Below are positions 61,245 through 64,000 of a DNA stretch of 64,000 nucleotides, one piece after another. Numbering within the stretch: position 1 is the stretch's first letter; each line of letters starts with the position of its first letter. Source of the stretch: Verrucomicrobiales bacterium (GTDB taxonomy: Bacteria > Verrucomicrobiota > Verrucomicrobiia > Limisphaerales > J093); contig JACKPV010000036.1 in assembly GCA_024233305.1 (NCBI GenBank), positions 1 through 64,000 on the forward strand, given 5' to 3'. The translations under genes were made by a program, and so were the position numbers. The notes beneath the pieces are model-generated. The model searched no databases, had not been told where the DNA came from, and saw only the letters and a list, made by a program, of their open reading frames with translations.

Positions 61245-62645
61245 ATGAATCCTCCCTGCCTGCGCACCATCAGTCCCGTCGATGGCGAAGTCGTCGTCGA
61301 GCGGCCCCTGCACTCCACGTCGGACATCGACGCCGTCCTGCGGCGCGCCCGGACCGCGCAACGCCATTGGGCCTCCCAACCCCTCGAACAGCGCCAGGTC
61401 CTCCTGACCCGCTTCGTTGATGTGCTCGTGGGCTGGAGGGCCGAGCTGGCCCGGGAAATCACCCTGCAGATGGGCCGGCCCCGATCCCAAAGTCCCGGCG
61501 AGATCCGCGGCCTCGAGGAGCGCGCGCGCTACATGATTGAGGTTGCTCCCGACGCGCTCCGCCCCCACCAACCGGCGGCCCGGGAAGGGTTCACCCGCTA
61601 CGTCCAGCGGGCACCACTCGGGATCGTCGCGGTCATTGCGCCCTGGAATTACCCCTACCTGACGTCCATCAACTCGGTCGCGCCGGCCTTGCTCGCCGGA
61701 AATGCCGTGGTGATTAAGCATTCTCATCAGACACCACTCTGCGCCGAGCGCTACGCCCAGGCCGCCGACGAGGCCGGGCTTCCGGACGGGGTGCTGCAGT
61801 TTCTGCACCTCGACCATGACGGCGTGGCAGCGCTGCTTGCGGACACCCGGACGGCCCACGCCGCGTTCACGGGATCGGTGGCCGGCGGGGTCAGTGTCAC
61901 CCGCGCCCTCGTCGGACGCTTCGTCGGCAGCACCCTCGAATTGGGCGGCAAGGACCCCGCCTACGTCCGCGCGGATGCCCGCCTGGACCACGCCGTGGAA
62001 AACCTCGTCGACGGCGCGTTTTTCAACTCCGGCCAGTCCTGCTGCGGCATCGAGCGCATCTACGTGCATGAATCGATCTGCGCGGAATTCGTCGATCGCT
62101 TCGCCGCGCTTACCCGCCAATACCGACTCGGCAACCCCCTGGAAACGGCGACCAATCTCGGCCCCATGGTGCGTGGTCGCAGCGCCGACCTCGTGCGGGA
62201 ACAAACCGCGGAAGCCGTGCAACAGGGCGCGCGCCCGCTGATCGATGTAAGCGCCTTCCGAGAGGGCGGCCCCGGCAGCCCCTACCTCGCGCCGCAAGTG
62301 TTGGTGGACGTGACCCACGAAATGCGCGTGATGCGCGAGGAGACGTTCGGCCCCGTGGTGGGCATCATGCCCGTGGCGGACGACAACGCCGCCATCCGGT
62401 TGATGAACGACAGCGATTACGGCCTCACGGCGTCGATCTGGACCCGGGACGAGGCGGCCGCCGTCGCCATCGGCAATGCGCTCGAGACCGGCACGGTGTT
62501 CATGAACCGTTGCGACTACCTCGATCCCGCGCTCGCCTGGACCGGGGTCAAGGATTCCGGACGCGGCTGCAGCCTGTCGGCACTCGGTTACGAAAGCCTG
62601 ACCCGGCCCAAGTCCTTTCACCTTCGGACCACCCTGCCAGCCTGA
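61245..62645 (+). CDS. NAD(P)-dependent aldehyde dehydrogenase
   Basis: The 466-residue protein starts at the ATG at 61245. The substrate-entry and cofactor strands read VIAPWNYPYLTSINSVAPAL and GNAVVIKHSHQTPLCAE. The nucleotide-site turn is FTGSVAGGV, the general base is Glu232 in STLELGGKDPAYV, and the catalytic cysteine is at about residue 266 in NSGQSCCGIERIYVH. EETFGPVVGI is the usual last motif. It should oxidise an aldehyde to acid, for instance gamma-glutamyl-aminoaldehyde if the neighbouring ligase acts on a polyamine. It ends 2 bases before the alcohol dehydrogenase start. An upstream in-frame extension is rejected because it lacks similarity. Confidence 0.92.
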   Translation: MNPPCLRTISPVDGEVVVERPLHSTSDIDAVLRRARTAQRHWASQPLEQRQVLLTRFVDVLVGWRAELAREITLQMGRPRSQSPGEIRGLEERARYMIEVAPDALRPHQPAAREGFTRYVQRAPLGIVAVIAPWNYPYLTSINSVAPALLAGNAVVIKHSHQTPLCAERYAQAADEAGLPDGVLQFLHLDHDGVAALLADTRTAHAAFTGSVAGGVSVTRALVGRFVGSTLELGGKDPAYVRADARLDHAVENLVDGAFFNSGQSCCGIERIYVHESICAEFVDRFAALTRQYRLGNPLETATNLGPMVRGRSADLVREQTAEAVQQGARPLIDVSAFREGGPGSPYLAPQVLVDVTHEMRVMREETFGPVVGIMPVADDNAAIRLMNDSDYGLTASIWTRDEAAAVAIGNALETGTVFMNRCDYLDPALAWTGVKDSGRGCSLSALGYESLTRPKSFHLRTTLPA

Positions 62646-62647
62646 CC

Positions 62648-63820
62648 ATGAACCCGCCTTTCACCGCCAAGTGGAACTACCCGACCACCGTCTGGGTCGG
62701 CGCCGGACGCATCGCGCAACTCGCCGAAGCCTGCCAGGCGGCCGGCATTTCCCGGCCGTTGCTGGTCACGGACACCGGGCTGGCCCGGCAGCCGATGATC
62801 ACGTCGGCCCTCGACCGCCTGCGGGCCACCCTGCCGGCGGCCGCGCTGTTCAGCGAGGTGAAGGGCAATCCTGACGAACACAACGTGACCGCCGGTGTGA
62901 CCGCGTTTCAGGCCGGCGGGCATGATGGCGTGGTCGCCTTTGGCGGCGGCAGCGCCCTTGACGCCGGCAAGGCCGTCGCTTTCATGGCGGGTCAGGAACG
63001 GCCCCTGTGGGACTTCGAGGACGTGGGCGACTGGTGGACCCGGGCGCGGGCGGACGGCATCGCGCCGGTCGTGGCGGTGCCGACGACCGCCGGTACCGGC
63101 TCGGAAGTGGGACGCGCCTCGGTCATCACGCGGTCGGACACGCACGAAAAGAAGATCATCTTCCACCCCCGGATGCTGCCGGCCATCGCGCTGCTCGATC
63201 CCGAACTCACTGTGGGCCTTCCTCCGGCCCTGACCGCGGCCACCGGCATTGACGCCTTTTCGCACTCCTTCGAGGCGTTTCTTTCGCCCGGCCTGCATCC
63301 GTTGGCCGATGGCATCGCGCTGCGTGGCATGGCCCTGGTGCAGGAGTTTCTTCCCCGCGCCTTCCGCCACGGCAGCGACCTCGAAGCGCGCACGCAGATG
63401 CTCGCGGCGGCGGCGATGGGGGCGGCGGCGTTTCAGAAGGGCCTGGGCGCCGTGCACGGGCTGGCCCACGCCATCGGGGCGCTTTACGACACGCACCACG
63501 GACTGACCATCGGCATTCTGCTGCCCTACGTCCTGGCTTTCAACGCCCCGGCAATCAGCGAACCCATCGCGGTCCTGGCCCGAACCCTGGATCTGCCCGG
63601 GCGCGATGCCCGGGCAGTGATCGACTGGCTGATCGCATTCCGGTCGGAACTCGGCATTCCGGCGACGCTTGCCGAACTGCACATCCCGAAAGACGCCGCC
63701 GACCGCGTGGGCCAGCTGGCGCTGCGCGATCCCTCAACGGGAGGCAACCCCCGCCCGATCACCGCCGAAGATTATGCCGGGCTCTTCCTGGCCGCTCACG
63801 AGGGTCGGCTCACGTTTTGA
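62648..63820 (+). CDS. Iron-type alcohol dehydrogenase
   Basis: The 390-residue product starts 2 bases after the aldehyde dehydrogenase stop. The Rossmann-like N-terminal half has VAFGGGSALDAGKAVAFM for NAD binding and VPTTAGTGSEVGRASVIT. The C-terminal half has metal ligands in ATGIDAFSHSFEAFLSP (Asp and His) and ALYDTHHGLTIGI (His). The family interconverts alcohols and aldehydes with an iron or zinc ion. Together with the preceding genes it may recycle the aldehyde intermediate, or it may oxidise an amino-alcohol. The overlap-like spacing implies a shared transcript and coordinated expression. Confidence 0.92.
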   Translation: MNPPFTAKWNYPTTVWVGAGRIAQLAEACQAAGISRPLLVTDTGLARQPMITSALDRLRATLPAAALFSEVKGNPDEHNVTAGVTAFQAGGHDGVVAFGGGSALDAGKAVAFMAGQERPLWDFEDVGDWWTRARADGIAPVVAVPTTAGTGSEVGRASVITRSDTHEKKIIFHPRMLPAIALLDPELTVGLPPALTAATGIDAFSHSFEAFLSPGLHPLADGIALRGMALVQEFLPRAFRHGSDLEARTQMLAAAAMGAAAFQKGLGAVHGLAHAIGALYDTHHGLTIGILLPYVLAFNAPAISEPIAVLARTLDLPGRDARAVIDWLIAFRSELGIPATLAELHIPKDAADRVGQLALRDPSTGGNPRPITAEDYAGLFLAAHEGRLTF

Positions 63821-63958
63821 GCCGATGGTCGGAACGTCCGTCCGAAGCCGGCGGCGAAAGCCCGCTTGCCCCGGGACGGAGGGGGCGCTATTTGAATGGG
63901 TCCGCGTCACGCAACGTCCTTGGCTTTGTGTGCCGTCCAAGCTAAACGTAACGACAAC

Positions 63959-64000
63959 ATGATCAATTCGCACCTCAAGACCCTGTCCCGCGGGGTTGTG
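63959..64000 (+). CDS. Start of a truncated CDS at window edge
   Basis: ATG at 63959-63961 opens a frame (INSHLKTLSRGVV) that continues beyond the window end. It has only 14 codons here, so the product is not identifiable. Purine-rich AAACGTAACGAC precedes it but no good ribosome-binding site is visible. The residues could belong to a signal peptide. Reality of the gene is uncertain. Confidence 0.3.
   Translation, partial: MINSHLKTLSRGVV

Noticed and set aside
1..64000. CRISPR array, tRNA or rRNA genes.
   Set aside because: No regular repeat-spacer pattern, no tRNA-like cloverleaf with a CCA-type end and no rRNA-like conserved blocks were seen. A dedicated search could still find a tRNA missed by eye.

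Overview
This window looks like chromosome from a high-GC, free-living, polysaccharide-degrading bacterium, most plausibly a Verrucomicrobiota of the Pedosphaera/Limisphaera type. That placement is an inference. It rests on a dense set of exported enzymes with twin-arginine or Sec signals, three exported Gfo/Idh/MocA oxidoreductases, a sulfatase, a GH95 fucosidase-type enzyme, very large secreted repeat proteins and intergenic palindromic repeats. No rRNA, tRNA, CRISPR array or intact insertion sequence was recognised.

Layout. 1-18 kb: a GT4 glycosyltransferase, an exported ADP-ribosylglycohydrolase-like protein paired with a Gfo/Idh/MocA protein, a sulfatase, pyrE, an exported glycosidase-like protein, a POT peptide transporter, a second Gfo/Idh/MocA overlapping a HEAT-repeat protein, a secreted propeller-like protein and a small Smr protein. 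17.7-22.8 kb: an outer-membrane barrel overlapping a 1,000-residue CSLREA/Calx-beta protein, then ribokinase. 22.9-26.2 kb: an island of lower GC with a tandemly duplicated two-gene cassette of unknown exported/membrane proteins plus the remnant of a further copy. 26.4-32.3 kb: a complete TolC/MacA/MacB-type export operon whose adaptor carries two EF-hands. 32.5-46.2 kb: an SGNH hydrolase, NAD(P)HX repair enzyme, VIT/vWA protein, alpha/beta-hydrolase, GH95 enzyme, DUF883 protein, secreted propeller, sialidase-fold lipoprotein and a 68-residue lipoprotein. 46.4-51 kb: a GT2 enzyme, mfd and a frameshifted DUF4143 remnant. 51.3-55.5 kb: a fused fucokinase-like/UDPGP-like protein with a GalU-like gene that has lost its signature. 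55.7-59.4 kb: a unit of a third Gfo/Idh/MocA, a cysteine-desulfurase homologue lacking its PLP lysine, and an Mrp ATPase lacking CxxC. 59.7-63.8 kb: a glutamine synthetase-family ligase, aldehyde dehydrogenase and iron-type alcohol dehydrogenase, which look like one amine or alcohol catabolic operon.

How the genes work together. The exported sulfatase, GH95, glycosidase-like, esterase, sialidase-fold and oxidoreductase proteins suggest periplasmic breakdown of sulfated or fucosylated glycans, and the kinase/pyrophosphorylase pair could re-activate a released sugar. The best candidates for undescribed biology are the 22.9-26.2 kb cassette, the kinase-UDPGP fusion with its GalU-like partner, and the desulfurase homologue with arginine at the PLP-lysine position.
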